DNA of 64,000 nt, taken from Streptomyces sp. NBC_01197. GTDB taxonomy: Bacteria > Actinomycetota > Actinomycetes > Streptomycetales > Streptomycetaceae. Positions 1 through 8,400 of the stretch are shown here, one piece after another; position 1 is the first letter of the stretch, and every line of letters starts with the position of its first letter. The translations under genes and the position numbers were made by a program. Location: assembly GCF_036010505.1 (NCBI RefSeq), contig NZ_CP108569.1, forward strand, positions 1,364,001 through 1,428,000, given 5' to 3'. The notes below the pieces were generated by a model, which was given only the letters and a program-made list of their open reading frames with translations, was not told where the DNA came from and ran no database searches.

Positions 1-820
1 CGTCGGTCACCGGTGCGGTAGTACGGCGTCCGCCCCACGCCTGGGCGAGGACACCGATTCGCAGCGAGCCAGGATTACGGGTGACTTCCTCGGCGTACGG
101 CCGTGACGGCTGCTGGGCGAAGTAGGGGTCGCCCGACTCCGGGCCGCGTATCTGGTCGAGCAGTACCGCACTGTCGCGTACGGTGCGGCTGACGCTGCCG
201 TGCACGGCCAGGCCGCTGAAGACCTCGTCGACGTCGGGCCCCATGGACACCCGGCCACGGGTGGGCTTGATCCCGAAGAGGCCGTTGTAGGCGGCGGGGA
301 TACGGAGCGATCCGGCGGCATCGGTGCCATGGGCGACCGGAACCACCCCGGCGGCGACAGCGGCGGCCGCGCCGCCACTGGATCCGCCCGCGCTGCGCTC
401 CAAATCCCACGGGTTACGGGTCGCGCCGTACAGCGCTGATTCCGTCGAGATGCCATAGGCCATCTCCGGTGTCGCGGTGCGCCCGAACGTCACGAGGCCC
501 GCGCGCCGGAAGCGCTGCATCAGCGAGGAGTCGGCGCCGACGACGTTACCGGCCGCCAGGCGGCTTCCCAGCTCCATCCGCCTCCCGGCCATGGCCACCG
601 CGATGTCTTTGATCAGAAAAGGGACGCCGGCCAGTGGTGTGCTGCCGGGGACAGGTTCGTCGTCGGTCAGCCAGGTCTCCACGACGGCGTTGATCTGCGG
701 ATCAACTGCCTGCACAGCCTCGCGCGCAGCTGTCTCCAGCTCGGCGGGGAGTACCGCGCCCTTGGCCACCAGCTCCGCCAGCCCGACTGCGTCGAAGCCC
801 ACATACTCAGAAACTTTCAC
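1..820 (-). CDS. Amidase signature family protein (C-terminus cut by window edge)
   Basis: Hydrolyses an amide bond; the substrate cannot be told from sequence. The visible 273 residues carry the amidase-signature triad: Lys71 in PFLIKD, the cis-Ser in AGGSSGG (about 147-148) and the nucleophile Ser171 in GTDAAGSLR, followed by the family's [14 protein letters not shown] stretch. I chose GTG at 820 because AGGGA at 827-831 sits 6 nt upstream; GTG at 826 would abut it. It has no signal peptide, so it is cytoplasmic. It diverges from a TetR gene across a 124-nt gap with an inverted repeat, which suggests local repression. The C-terminus lies beyond position 1. GatA-type or aryl/aliphatic amidases are alternatives, but no GatC or GatB gene is visible beside it. 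Confidence 0.9.
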   Translation of the reverse strand, partial: MKVSEYVGFDAVGLAELVAKGAVLPAELETAAREAVQAVDPQINAVVETWLTDDEPVPGSTPLAGVPFLIKDIAVAMAGRRMELGSRLAAGNVVGADSSLMQRFRRAGLVTFGRTATPEMAYGISTESALYGATRNPWDLERSAGGSSGGAAAAVAAGVVPVAHGTDAAGSLRIPAAYNGLFGIKPTRGRVSMGPDVDEVFSGLAVHGSVSRTVRDSAVLLDQIRGPESGDPYFAQQPSRPYAEEVTRNPGSLRIGVLAQAWGGRRTTAPVTD

Positions 821-944
821 TGCCACTCCCTGAGAAGAACGATACCTTCGAGTACCGAACGATACTCTACGGTATCGAAGGGGTCGGACTGGTACCGTAA
901 GAGAGGTTGTGAACCGCACGATCGACCGGAGTGACGGAGTAGTC
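821..944. promoter_or_regulatory. Divergent amidase/TetR control region with inverted repeat
   Basis: The gap between the two divergent starts holds CGATAC-TCTACG-GTATCG at 860-877, an inverted repeat with perfect 6-bp arms. Related GATACC and GGTACC blocks occur at 841-846 and 891-896. This is the usual size and place for a TetR-family operator acting on both genes. Function is inferred from position only. Confidence 0.5.
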
Positions 945-1568
945 ATGGCATCGACCCTCAGAAGGCCAAGCAGAGTGGCGAAGCTGCCGCCTCGCGAGCG
1001 CATTCTCGACGCGGCCGAAGAGCTCTTCCAGAGGGAAGGGATCCGGCAGGTAGGGGTCCAGACAATCGCCGACAAGGCAGAGACAACCAAAATGGCGATC
1101 TACCGGCACTTCGAGACCAAAGATGCGCTGGTCGCGGAGTGGCTGCGGATCGTCGCCGCGGACTATCAGGCGGCCTTCGACCGCGTGGAGACCGAATACC
1201 CCGACCGGCCCGAGGAGCAGATTCTGGGCCTGGCCCGCTTCATCGCCGAGGGGCTGCCGGCGATCTCATACAGGGGCTGCCCATTCATCAACTCCCTCGC
1301 CGAGCTGCCCGACCGCCTTCATCCGGCACGGCAAGTGATCGAGGACCACAAGGCCCACCAGACCCGCCGACTGATCGCCATGTGCACCCAAGCCCAGATG
1401 CCCGACCCCGGACAGGCCGCGGCCGAGATCACCTTCGTACTCGAAGGGGCGCAGGTCAGCACACAGAACGGAAGCATCGATCAGACGGGAGACCGCCTGA
1501 TGAAGATCGTCGAGGGAATCGTGGACCGGCACCGCTCCCACCTCGGCGCACACAGGGCGGCTGACTGA
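945..1568 (+). CDS. TetR/AcrR family transcriptional regulator
   Basis: A 207-aa DNA-binding repressor. The N-terminal TetR helix-turn-helix spans roughly residues 17-60, with RERILDAAEELFQREG and the recognition region TTKMAIYRHFETKDALVAEW. The rest is the ligand-binding and dimerisation domain. ATG at 945 is preferred because GGAG at 936-939 lies 5 nt upstream; an in-frame GTG at 909 has GAGAGG only 2 nt away and would add 12 residues. It diverges from the amidase gene, so it probably controls itself and the amidase through the 860-877 repeat. The ligand is unknown. Confidence 0.88.
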   Translation: MASTLRRPSRVAKLPPRERILDAAEELFQREGIRQVGVQTIADKAETTKMAIYRHFETKDALVAEWLRIVAADYQAAFDRVETEYPDRPEEQILGLARFIAEGLPAISYRGCPFINSLAELPDRLHPARQVIEDHKAHQTRRLIAMCTQAQMPDPGQAAAEITFVLEGAQVSTQNGSIDQTGDRLMKIVEGIVDRHRSHLGAHRAAD

Positions 1569-1628
1569 CCGCCCGCGCCCCCGCCCGATACGCTTCTTCA
1601 CCTGAGAAGTGCTTCTTTCCGCGCCGCA

Positions 1629-2045
1629 CCCACATGGAAGCGGATCTACGGGCACCACCCGCTGATGGGATTCGTCGACCACGGGCCGGGCGGCACCGGG
1701 GAGCCGGTGGCGGCCCTGCTCAGGCCGGGAAACGCGGGCTCGAACACCGCGGCCGACCACATCACCGCCGCTCAACTGGCCTTGTCCCCGCTGCCGAAGG
1801 AGTACCGGCGCGGGCGCCGGACCCTGATCCGCACGGATTCCGCAGGCGGCACTCACGACTTCGTGGCCTGGCTCGCCCGGCGGGGACGGTGGCTGTCCTG
1901 TTCGGTGGGCATGGCGATCACCGAGGCGATCCACAGCCACGTGCTGAAAGTTCCCACCTCGGCCTGGTCACCAGCCGTCGAGGCGGACGGCGACCCGGGC
2001 CCCGCCCAGGCCAGCTCGTCCGACCTGCCCGAGCACCCGGACTAC
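1629..2045 (+). pseudogene. IS1380-like DDE transposase fragment
   Basis: Frame 3 encodes a stretch typical of the middle of IS1380-family transposases: HPLMGFVDHG, then LLRPGNAGSNTAADHI, RTDSAGGTHDFVAWLARR and CSVGMAITEAI. The N-terminal third and the C-terminal half are missing, and I see no start codon with a ribosome site. After about 2030 the similarity stops at PAVEADG and the frame runs into the antisense of the kinase gene. No intact terminal inverted repeats are evident. It is a decayed insertion remnant, between the TetR gene and the kinase gene. Confidence 0.75.
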
Positions 2046-2063
2046 CCCCCATCCTCACCGTTT

Positions 2064-2702
2064 TCAGAGATGCGGCACGAGCAGGTCGGCCCGGTCCCTG
2101 GTGCGCTCGATGAGCCGGGCGTTGGCCTCGTCGGACCGGTGCACCCAGCGCTCGGCCTCCGCGCGGCTCCTGCCGTACCGGATGTGACGCTCGATGAGTC
2201 TCCGGACGCGGGCCTCGTTCCCGGGGCTGCGCGGGCTTTCGTCACCGATGAACCAGGCCTCGTCGAGCAGGGCCCTCGCGCGCGGCCAGTGCAGCAGATA
2301 GTTCCCCTCGGTGATCACGAGCGGAACGCCGGGGGCGACCGCCACCGATCCCGCGACGGGCTCCTCCAGCGCGCGGTCGAAGGCGGGCGCGTACACCACG
2401 TCGCTGCCGGGCGTACGCAGCCGGGCGAGCAGGGCCACGTATCCGGCCTCGTCAAAAGTGTCGGGGGCGCCCTTGCGGTCGGCGCGGCCGAGGCGGCGCA
2501 ACTCGGCCCCGGCGAGGTGGAAGCCGTCCATCGGGACCACGACGGCGCTCGGCCCGAGGGCGTCGGCGAGCCCGGCGGCGAGGGTGGACTTCCCGGCGCC
2601 CGGCGAGCCCGCGATGCCGAGGATCCGCCGGCCCCCGGCGCCGGCGAGCAGCCGGGCGCGGTCGATGAGGTGCTGCGCAGTCATGGCGGCCATTGTCGCC
2701 AC
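2064..2702 (-). CDS. Nucleoside/nucleotide kinase family P-loop protein
   Basis: A 212-aa cytoplasmic kinase-like ATPase of the uridine kinase/pantothenate kinase superfamily (YggC/fructose-transport-kinase-like branch). The Walker A motif GSPGAGKS is at residues 32-39. VVVPMDGFHLAG follows, which is the typical substrate-side Asp-Gly-Phe-His motif. VITEGNYLL and an Arg-rich lid (RVRRLIERHIRYGRS) complete the family pattern. GTG at 2702 opens the longest frame; ATG at 2684 is an equally good start and no clear ribosome site decides it. The substrate is unknown. It stands alone and diverges from the 2838 gene. Confidence 0.82.
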   Translation of the reverse strand: MATMAAMTAQHLIDRARLLAGAGGRRILGIAGSPGAGKSTLAAGLADALGPSAVVVPMDGFHLAGAELRRLGRADRKGAPDTFDEAGYVALLARLRTPGSDVVYAPAFDRALEEPVAGSVAVAPGVPLVITEGNYLLHWPRARALLDEAWFIGDESPRSPGNEARVRRLIERHIRYGRSRAEAERWVHRSDEANARLIERTRDRADLLVPHL

Positions 2703-2837
2703 AGCGGCAGCCGCCGCGCGAGTGGTACGTATAACTCGTCAGTCGTTAGCCTTCCTGCCAGGACCTCTACGGGAACCGGTGGAACCTTCTGCAACCGGCG
2801 TGAGAGTCATGTCGGACATGGCTGTTACGTTTCCCGT

Positions 2838-4307
2838 ATGACGGTTTACGGACGTGCCATCGCCCTCCTCGTGGACCGGCCGGAGCTGGCCGAAGTGGCC
2901 GCGTATTCCTTCGGTTTCGACGTGGCCGGGGCTGCGCACGGCGCGGCGGTCCGGCTGGCGTCGGGCGCGCCGCTGGAGACGGTGGCCGGGGACGGCACGG
3001 GCGGCACGTTCTTCGTGTGCGGCGGAGGGCCAGTGCTGTACGCCTCGGGCGGCGGCGCGGCCGGGCTCGTCGCCGCGAGCGCCGACGAGGCGCTGGAGCT
3101 GGCGATCGGGCTGCCCGGGTGGCTCGGTCTGCTGCATCTGTCCCCCTCCGGGCTCGGCGCGGCACTGCCGGCCGCCGCGCCGGAGGAGGCGATACGGGGT
3201 TCGCAGCCGGATCTCGACGGCCGGCGCGACGCACTGCGCGGGGCGCTGGGGCTGCCCGTCCGCTCCCCCGCCGAGCTGTTCGCCCGGCTGCACACGGCCC
3301 TGCTCCGTACCGAGCCGGACCATCTGCTGCTCGACACGGCCGGCGGCCGGGCCTTTGCCCGGCTCGATCCGCATCCGCGCACGCCCCTGCGCCAGACGGT
3401 GCTGAGTCCCGGCCTGGCCGATCTGGCCCGGCTGCGGGACGACACGGCGCAGTGGACCGAGGTGGCGGGCGACAAGGCGCGGCGCGCCACGGTGCTGCGT
3501 GCGGCGCAGTTCGACCGGCAGGACGGCGATCTGCCGCTGCTGCGGCGCCTGCTGGCGGCCGAGACCGCTGATACGGGGACAAGCGAGGAGCTGCGGCTCG
3601 CCGCCGTACTGGTCGCGTTGCACGGCAGCGCGGAGGATCTGCCGCTGCTGCGTGCTGCCCGCGCCGCCCCGCAGGCCCTCCGGTGGGGCCTGCCGGAGAT
3701 ACCCGAGCGGCCCGGAGCCTTCGTGGAGTGGGCGCGCGGGCTCGACGGCTCACACCTGGGCGAGGACCCCGCACGCGAGCCGGAGCTGACCTGGATACGG
3801 CTGGCCAGGAGGCAGGGCCGCACCGAGCTCGCGCGGGTGGCGCTGGTGCGCATCCTGGACGCCGCCGGCGAACAGACCGACCTGCTGCGGGTGTTGAGTG
3901 TCGAGCTGGAGGCGCTCGGCGACCTCCGCCAGGCGGCGCGCGCCCAGTCCGGGCACGCCGCTCTGGTGGACGAGCCGCGCGACCAGGGGGTGGCGTGCCG
4001 CAGGCTGGCCGAGCTCCAGCGGCGCACCGGTGACCTGCCGGCGGCCTGGCGGACTCTGCGGCCGGTCCCGGAGATCCTCGACACGGACGGTTCCGAGCGG
4101 CGGTGGCGGCGGCTGGGTCTGGGGCGGATGGTCGCCGCCGAGCACTTCGAGCTCGCTCTGGCAGCCGCTGGGGCGGGGCTCACGCCCATCGCGCTGGAGT
4201 CGCTGGCCGTCGCCAGGGAACTGCACGCCGGAATGGGCAAGTCCGCCCAGCGGAGTCTCGGCATGCTGGCCCAGGAGACGAAGTGGGCCGTGGCCCGGCT
4301 CAAGTAG
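2838..4307 (+). CDS. Conserved-looking hypothetical protein, 489 aa
   Basis: I do not recognise a domain. The protein is Ala/Leu/Arg-rich with no signal peptide or membrane segment. The C-terminal half (from about residue 240) is a run of amphipathic helices such as LLRRLLAAET, LRLAAVLVALHGS and AARAQSGHAALVDEP, resembling TPR-like or HEAT-like helical repeats. The middle includes a LLLDTAGGRAFARLD segment. ATG at 2838 begins MTVYGRAIALLVDRPEL. The open frame continues far upstream, but that part is antisense to the kinase gene plus the transposase remnant and is not coding. Codon GC pattern supports real coding from 2838. Convergent with the aldolase gene. Confidence 0.72.
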   Translation: MTVYGRAIALLVDRPELAEVAAYSFGFDVAGAAHGAAVRLASGAPLETVAGDGTGGTFFVCGGGPVLYASGGGAAGLVAASADEALELAIGLPGWLGLLHLSPSGLGAALPAAAPEEAIRGSQPDLDGRRDALRGALGLPVRSPAELFARLHTALLRTEPDHLLLDTAGGRAFARLDPHPRTPLRQTVLSPGLADLARLRDDTAQWTEVAGDKARRATVLRAAQFDRQDGDLPLLRRLLAAETADTGTSEELRLAAVLVALHGSAEDLPLLRAARAAPQALRWGLPEIPERPGAFVEWARGLDGSHLGEDPAREPELTWIRLARRQGRTELARVALVRILDAAGEQTDLLRVLSVELEALGDLRQAARAQSGHAALVDEPRDQGVACRRLAELQRRTGDLPAAWRTLRPVPEILDTDGSERRWRRLGLGRMVAAEHFELALAAAGAGLTPIALESLAVARELHAGMGKSAQRSLGMLAQETKWAVARLK

Positions 4308-4349
4308 CACCCGGCCCCGGCCGGTACCGCGCTGTTCAGCTGTCCGGGC

Positions 4350-4377
4350 ACCAGTCAGCAGTCACCAGTCATCAGTC
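4350..4377. repeat. Four tandem 7-bp repeats, ANCAGTC
   Basis: ACCAGTC-AGCAGTC-ACCAGTC-ATCAGTC occupies 4350-4377 in the convergent gap after the 2838-4307 gene. A weak hairpin follows (CGGCAGG at 4388-4394 with CCTGCCG at 4407-4413). It may be a simple-sequence array; copy number could vary between strains. Confidence 0.7.
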
Positions 4378-4502
4378 CAGGCTCCAGCGGCAGGCACGCT
4401 TCCGTACCTGCCGCCCGCGTAAGCCGCGTGACGCCCGTAACCCGCGCCCTGCTCACCGAGCCCTCGCCCGGCCGCACTGTGCCCGGCCCGCGACCCGGCT
4501 CG

Positions 4503-5360
4503 TCAGGCCGCGCTGCCGACGAGCTTGACCAGCCCGGTGACGGTGTCCGCCATCGCCTGCCGCCCGGCCTTGAGGTACTTCCGCGAGTCGACCGCCTCGG
4601 GCTGCGCCGTCAGCACCTCCCGGATCGCCGCGGTCATGGCGATGTTCAGCGCCGTACCGATGTTGACCTTGGCGATACCGCCGGTGACGGCCGCCGACAG
4701 TTCAGCGTCCGGCACCCCGGAGGAGCCGTGCAGAACCAGCGGCACACCCACGGCGTCCCGCAGCCTGCCGAGCAGCTCGTGGTCGAGGACCGCGGTGCGC
4801 GAGGTCATCGCGTGCGAGCTGCCGATCGCGACGGCGAGCGCGTCCACGCCGGACTCGGCCACAAAGGCGGCGGCCTCCTCCGGGCGGGTCCGCGCGCCGG
4901 GTGCGTGCGCGTCCAGCGGCGCCGCCCCGTCCTTGCCGCCGACCTCGCCCAGCTCGGCCTCGATCCAGAGCCCCTGGGCATGAGCCCAGGTGGCCGCGGA
5001 ACGGGTCGCGGCGAGGTTCTCCGCGTACGGAAGGTGCGCGGCGTCGTACATCACCGAGCTGAACCCGGCGTCGGCTGCCTGCCGCAGCAGGGCGTCGCTC
5101 TTCACATGGTCGAGGTGGAGGGCGACCGGTACGGCTGCCGCCCCGGCCAGTTCGGCCGCGGCGCGGGCCAGCGGGAGCACCTGGCCCTGCCGGTACTTCA
5201 CCGCGTTCTCGCTGATCTGGAGGATGACCGGGGAGCCCGCGGTCTCGGCCCCGGATATCACGGCCTCCGCGTGCTCCAGCGTGATGATGTTGAACGCGGC
5301 CACCGCGCCGCGCCGCGCGGCAGCGCCCGCGACCAGCGTTCCGCTCTCGGCAAGGGCCAT
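4503..5360 (-). CDS. Class II ketose-bisphosphate aldolase (FbaA/GatY/KbaY-like)
   Basis: A 285-aa zinc-dependent aldolase that should cleave a ketose 1,6-bisphosphate (fructose- or tagatose-type) into two trioses. The LHLDH motif at residues 81-85 holds the catalytic Asp84 and a zinc-ligand His85. His183 (GSSHAMTSR) and His211 (LHGSSG) fit the other zinc ligands, and VNIGTALN matches the phosphate-binding segment. GSSH replaces the commoner GT-HG, so the substrate may differ from plain fructose bisphosphate. Its start is 3 nt after the SIS gene's stop, so the two are cotranscribed. Together with the DeoR gene they suggest catabolism of an amino sugar or uncommon hexose. Confidence 0.88.
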   Translation of the reverse strand: MALAESGTLVAGAAARRGAVAAFNIITLEHAEAVISGAETAGSPVILQISENAVKYRQGQVLPLARAAAELAGAAAVPVALHLDHVKSDALLRQAADAGFSSVMYDAAHLPYAENLAATRSAATWAHAQGLWIEAELGEVGGKDGAAPLDAHAPGARTRPEEAAAFVAESGVDALAVAIGSSHAMTSRTAVLDHELLGRLRDAVGVPLVLHGSSGVPDAELSAAVTGGIAKVNIGTALNIAMTAAIREVLTAQPEAVDSRKYLKAGRQAMADTVTGLVKLVGSAA

Positions 5361-5363
5361 CGC

Positions 5364-6248
5364 TCAGCCCTCGTCGAGGATGACGGAGCGGGTGAGGTGG
5401 CGCGGCGAGTCCGGGTCGAGGCCACGCGCGGCCGCGATGGCGACGGCGAGGCGCTGTGCCCGTACCAGCTCGGCGAGCGGGTCGAGACCGCCGGCCACCC
5501 ACATCCCGCCGGTGGATCGGACCTGCTCCTCCAGACCCTCGGGAGTCTCGCCGAACATCCAGGTGGCGGTTCCCTCGGTGGTGATGCTGATCGGACCGTG
5601 TCGGTACTCCATGGCCGGGTACGCCTCGGTCCAGGACAGCGACGCCTCCCGCATCTTGAGCGCGGCTTCCTGCGCCAGGCCGTTGCTCCAGCCGCGGCCG
5701 AGGAAGGTGAACTGCGAGCAGTCGACGAGCCCTTCGGGCAGCGGCTCGGCGAGCGCCGTCCGTCCGTCGGCCACGACGGCGTCCGTGTGGAGGCGGAGGT
5801 GGGCGCGGAGCAGGGTGAGCGTCGTGGTGGCGAACCGGGTCTGGACGACGGACTGCTCGTCGGCGAAGTCGAGAACGACGATGTCGTCCGCGGCCTCCAT
5901 GACCGGGGTCTTGGGGTCACCGGTGATGGCGGTCGTCCGGGCCTGCCCGCGTACCCTGCCGAGGAGTTCGAGCACCTCGGTCGTGGTGCCCGAGCGGCTG
6001 AGCGCGATCACCCGGTCATAGGTGCGGCTGAAGGGGAACTCGGACGCCGCGAAGGCGTCGGTCTCACCCTGGCCGGCCCCCTCCCGCAGCGCGGCCACGG
6101 CCTGCGCCATGAACCACGAGGTACCGCAGCCGACGATCGCGACGCGCTCCCCGGCGGCCGGCAGCGCCGCCGCCTGGCTCCCGGCCAGCGCCGCGGCGCG
6201 CTCCCAGCACTCGGGCTGACTGGCCAGCTCGTTCTGGACATGGCTCAT
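5364..6248 (-). CDS. SIS-domain sugar isomerase/deaminase-like protein (AgaS/FrlB-like)
   Basis: A 294-aa double-SIS sugar-phosphate-binding protein, like the isomerase half of GlmS. Phosphosugar-binding signatures are IVGCGTSWF (about residue 50) and ALSRSGTTTEVLELL (about residue 96). The second domain contains FLGRGWSNGLAQEAALKMRE and the RHGP motif (EYRHGPISI) near residue 200. A strong ribosome site, GAGGGGTGG, precedes ATG at 6248. It is the first gene of a two-gene operon with the aldolase. In the AgaS family such proteins deaminate and isomerise an amino-sugar phosphate, feeding an aldolase. The exact sugar is not readable here. Confidence 0.85.
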   Translation of the reverse strand: MSHVQNELASQPECWERAAALAGSQAAALPAAGERVAIVGCGTSWFMAQAVAALREGAGQGETDAFAASEFPFSRTYDRVIALSRSGTTTEVLELLGRVRGQARTTAITGDPKTPVMEAADDIVVLDFADEQSVVQTRFATTTLTLLRAHLRLHTDAVVADGRTALAEPLPEGLVDCSQFTFLGRGWSNGLAQEAALKMREASLSWTEAYPAMEYRHGPISITTEGTATWMFGETPEGLEEQVRSTGGMWVAGGLDPLAELVRAQRLAVAIAAARGLDPDSPRHLTRSVILDEG

Positions 6249-6372
6249 GCTGATCCACCCCTCAAGGTAATGATTGTTTCTGCAAGATACTGCGTTGTTT
6301 CAAGCACAATCAAGCAAGTAGACGTTTCTGGGTTAAGGTCACAGCGTTCCACCGAAGAGGAGAGTGCGAGAG
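6249..6372. promoter_or_regulatory. Divergent DeoR / SIS-aldolase control region with repeats
   Basis: This AT-rich gap contains TTGTTTC twice, at 6274-6280 and 6295-6301. The copies start 21 bp apart, two helical turns. On the minus strand they sit in the related blocks CTTGCAGAAACAA and CTTGAAACAA. Direct repeats on the same helical face fit DeoR-family operators. The DeoR gene has GAGGAGAG just before 6364. Confidence 0.5.
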
Positions 6373-7158
6373 ATGTCCCAGTCCCGCGACGCGCGTTGGA
6401 AGGCACTCCTGGAACTGCTCGTCGAGCAGGGCCGTCTCGATGTCGAAGCGGCGGCTCTCGCGCTCGATGTCTCGGCCGCCACCATCAGGCGCGATTTCGA
6501 CCAACTCGCCCAGCAGCAGATGCTGGTGCGCACCCGTGGCGGCGCCGTCGTCCACGGTGTCAGCTATGAACTCCCGCTGCGCTACAAGACTGCCCGGCGC
6601 GCCTCCGAGAAGCAGCGCATCGCGCAGGCCGTGGCCGAGCTGATCACCGCGGGCGAGGCGGTCGGCCTGACCGGCGGCACCACCACCACGGAGGTGGCAC
6701 GCGCGCTCGCCGTCCGGCCCGACCTGGCGTCCGGCACCCCGGCGCTCACCGTGGTGACCAACGCGCTGAACATCGCCAACGAGCTGGCGATCAGGCCCCA
6801 GTTCAAGATCGTGGTGACCGGCGGGGTGGCCCGCCCCCAGTCGTACGAGCTGACGGGCCCCCTAGCCGACGGCGTACTCGGCCAGATCACCATGGACACC
6901 GCCGTGCTCGGGGTCAACGGCTTCGACGTCGTCCACGGCGCCGCCGCGCACCACGAGGACGAGGCGGGCATCAACCGGCTGCTGTGCGAGCGCGCCGAGC
7001 GGGTGGTCGTCGCAGCGGACTCCACCAAGCTCGGGACCCGCGCCTTCGCCAGGATCTGCACCACCGGCCAGGTGGACACCCTGGTCACGGACACCGGCAT
7101 CAGTGAGGAGATGACCACTCTCTTCACCGATGCCGGTGTCGAGGTCATCGCGGTGTGA
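6373..7158 (+). CDS. DeoR/GlpR family sugar-responsive repressor
   Basis: A 261-aa regulator. The N-terminal DeoR winged helix-turn-helix covers about residues 5-58, with LDVSAATIRRDFDQLAQQ as the recognition region. The C-terminal DeoRC sensor domain has the phosphosugar-binding features GLTGGTTTTEVAR and VVAADSTKLG. ATG at 6373 is chosen because GAGGAGAG lies about 9 nt upstream; GTG at 6364 directly abuts that site. It diverges from the SIS/aldolase genes and is their probable repressor, relieved by a phosphorylated sugar intermediate. Its last 14 bp overlap the convergent oxidoreductase gene. Confidence 0.92.
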   Translation: MSQSRDARWKALLELLVEQGRLDVEAAALALDVSAATIRRDFDQLAQQQMLVRTRGGAVVHGVSYELPLRYKTARRASEKQRIAQAVAELITAGEAVGLTGGTTTTEVARALAVRPDLASGTPALTVVTNALNIANELAIRPQFKIVVTGGVARPQSYELTGPLADGVLGQITMDTAVLGVNGFDVVHGAAAHHEDEAGINRLLCERAERVVVAADSTKLGTRAFARICTTGQVDTLVTDTGISEEMTTLFTDAGVEVIAV

Positions 7159-8353
7159 GCGCCTGAGCCGCGTCCGGCGCGCCCCGCTGCTGGCCCGACT
7201 CGAAGTAGGCGATCAGCTCCGGGTCCAGCGGCGGCACGTCGTACGGCGCCCCGCCGGCCCGCAGCGACTGCGTGGCCATCACTCCGGCGGCCACGCTCAT
7301 CCGGGCGGCGACCGGCGAGGTGTCGGTCACCCCGCCGTCCCTGGCGAACCGGCAGAACTCGGCGATGATCCGCTCGTCGGAACCGCCGTGCGAGCCCTTC
7401 GAATCCGGCACCTTGTAGACCACGTCGGCGTCGGCCCGGTAGCCGGTCGGCCCGGTGTTCCAGACCCTGACCTCGTCGCCGGGCCGGTCGCCGAAGTTCT
7501 CCAGCCGCCCCTCGGTCCCGATGACCGTGTAGTTGCGGAAGTAGTCGGGGCTGAAGTGGCACTGCTGGTAGGCGGCGATCACGCCGTTGTCCAGCCGCAT
7601 GTTCATGACCGACACATCCTCGACGTCCACCACGTGGTGGAGGTCCTTGCGGGTGGCAGGCGGCCAGTCGAACTCCCTCAGCCAGCCATCGGGCCGCGGG
7701 GTGCCCGGCTCGCGGCGCGGCAGGTCCCCGTACATCATCAGGTCGCCCATGGCGTTGACGCGCGAGGTGTAGCCGTTGGCCAGCCAGTGCACCACGTCGA
7801 TGTCATGGGCGGCCTTCTGGAGCAGCAGCCCGGTGGTGCGGGTGCGGTCGGCGTGCCAGTCCTTGAAGTAGTAGTCGCCGCCGTACGAGACGAAGTGCCG
7901 CACCCACACGGTCTTCGGCTCACCGATGTCGCCGCGCGCGATGATGTCGCGCATCAGCCGCACCACACCCATGTGCCGCATGTTGTGGCCGACGTAGAGC
8001 CGGGTGCCGGTCTCGTGGGCGGTGCGCAGGATGGTGTCGCACTGCTCGACGGTGATGCCGAGCGGCTTCTCCACGTACACCGGCCTGCCCGAACGCAGGA
8101 TGTCGCAGGCGACGGCCTCGTGGGTGTCGTCGGGGGTGGCAACGATGACGGCATCGACGATGTCGCCGTCGAGCAGCTTGCGGTAGTCGTCCACCGCGAC
8201 CGCCCCGGCGAACCGGTCCGCCACCTTGGCACGTACGGCGGGGTCGGTGTCGGCGACGGCGGTCACGACGGACCCGGCGCCGGGACGGTGGGCGGCATCG
8301 GCCAGATTGGCCCGCAGACCGAGGCCGACCACACCGATACGGAGGTCTTGCAT
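7145..8353 (-). CDS. Gfo/Idh/MocA family NAD(P)-dependent oxidoreductase
   Basis: A 402-aa sugar or polyol dehydrogenase-type enzyme. The N-terminal Rossmann fold begins RIGVVGLGLRANLADAA. The signature EKPLG, with its catalytic Lys, is near residue 97. The C-terminal domain supplies the substrate pocket, with HDIDVVHWL as the usual His/Asp region. AAGGAGCACC stands just before ATG at 8353. It is the last gene of the importer operon (permease, permease, binding protein, oxidoreductase), so it probably oxidises the imported sugar. Its 3' end overlaps the convergent deoR-type gene by 14 bp. Confidence 0.9.
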   Translation of the reverse strand: MQDLRIGVVGLGLRANLADAAHRPGAGSVVTAVADTDPAVRAKVADRFAGAVAVDDYRKLLDGDIVDAVIVATPDDTHEAVACDILRSGRPVYVEKPLGITVEQCDTILRTAHETGTRLYVGHNMRHMGVVRLMRDIIARGDIGEPKTVWVRHFVSYGGDYYFKDWHADRTRTTGLLLQKAAHDIDVVHWLANGYTSRVNAMGDLMMYGDLPRREPGTPRPDGWLREFDWPPATRKDLHHVVDVEDVSVMNMRLDNGVIAAYQQCHFSPDYFRNYTVIGTEGRLENFGDRPGDEVRVWNTGPTGYRADADVVYKVPDSKGSHGGSDERIIAEFCRFARDGGVTDTSPVAARMSVAAGVMATQSLRAGGAPYDVPPLDPELIAYFESGQQRGAPDAAQALTPR

Positions 8354-8400
8354 GGTGCTCCTTGAACGCGGTTGTGCGGATGCGGTGGTAGTACGTCCGG

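Noticed and set aside
1569..1628. Possible terminal inverted repeat of the insertion element
   Set aside because: Only small CTTCT/AGAAG arms are visible, and no matching end was found near 2045, so the element boundaries cannot be set.
1665..4307. Single 880-codon open frame on the plus strand
   Set aside because: It joins a transposase remnant, antisense of the kinase gene and a real gene. High GC keeps frames open; the coding start is at 2838.
4428..6569. 713-codon plus-strand frame across the aldolase and SIS genes
   Set aside because: It is the antisense frame of two well-supported genes, rich in Gly/Arg/His, with no domain and no ribosome site.
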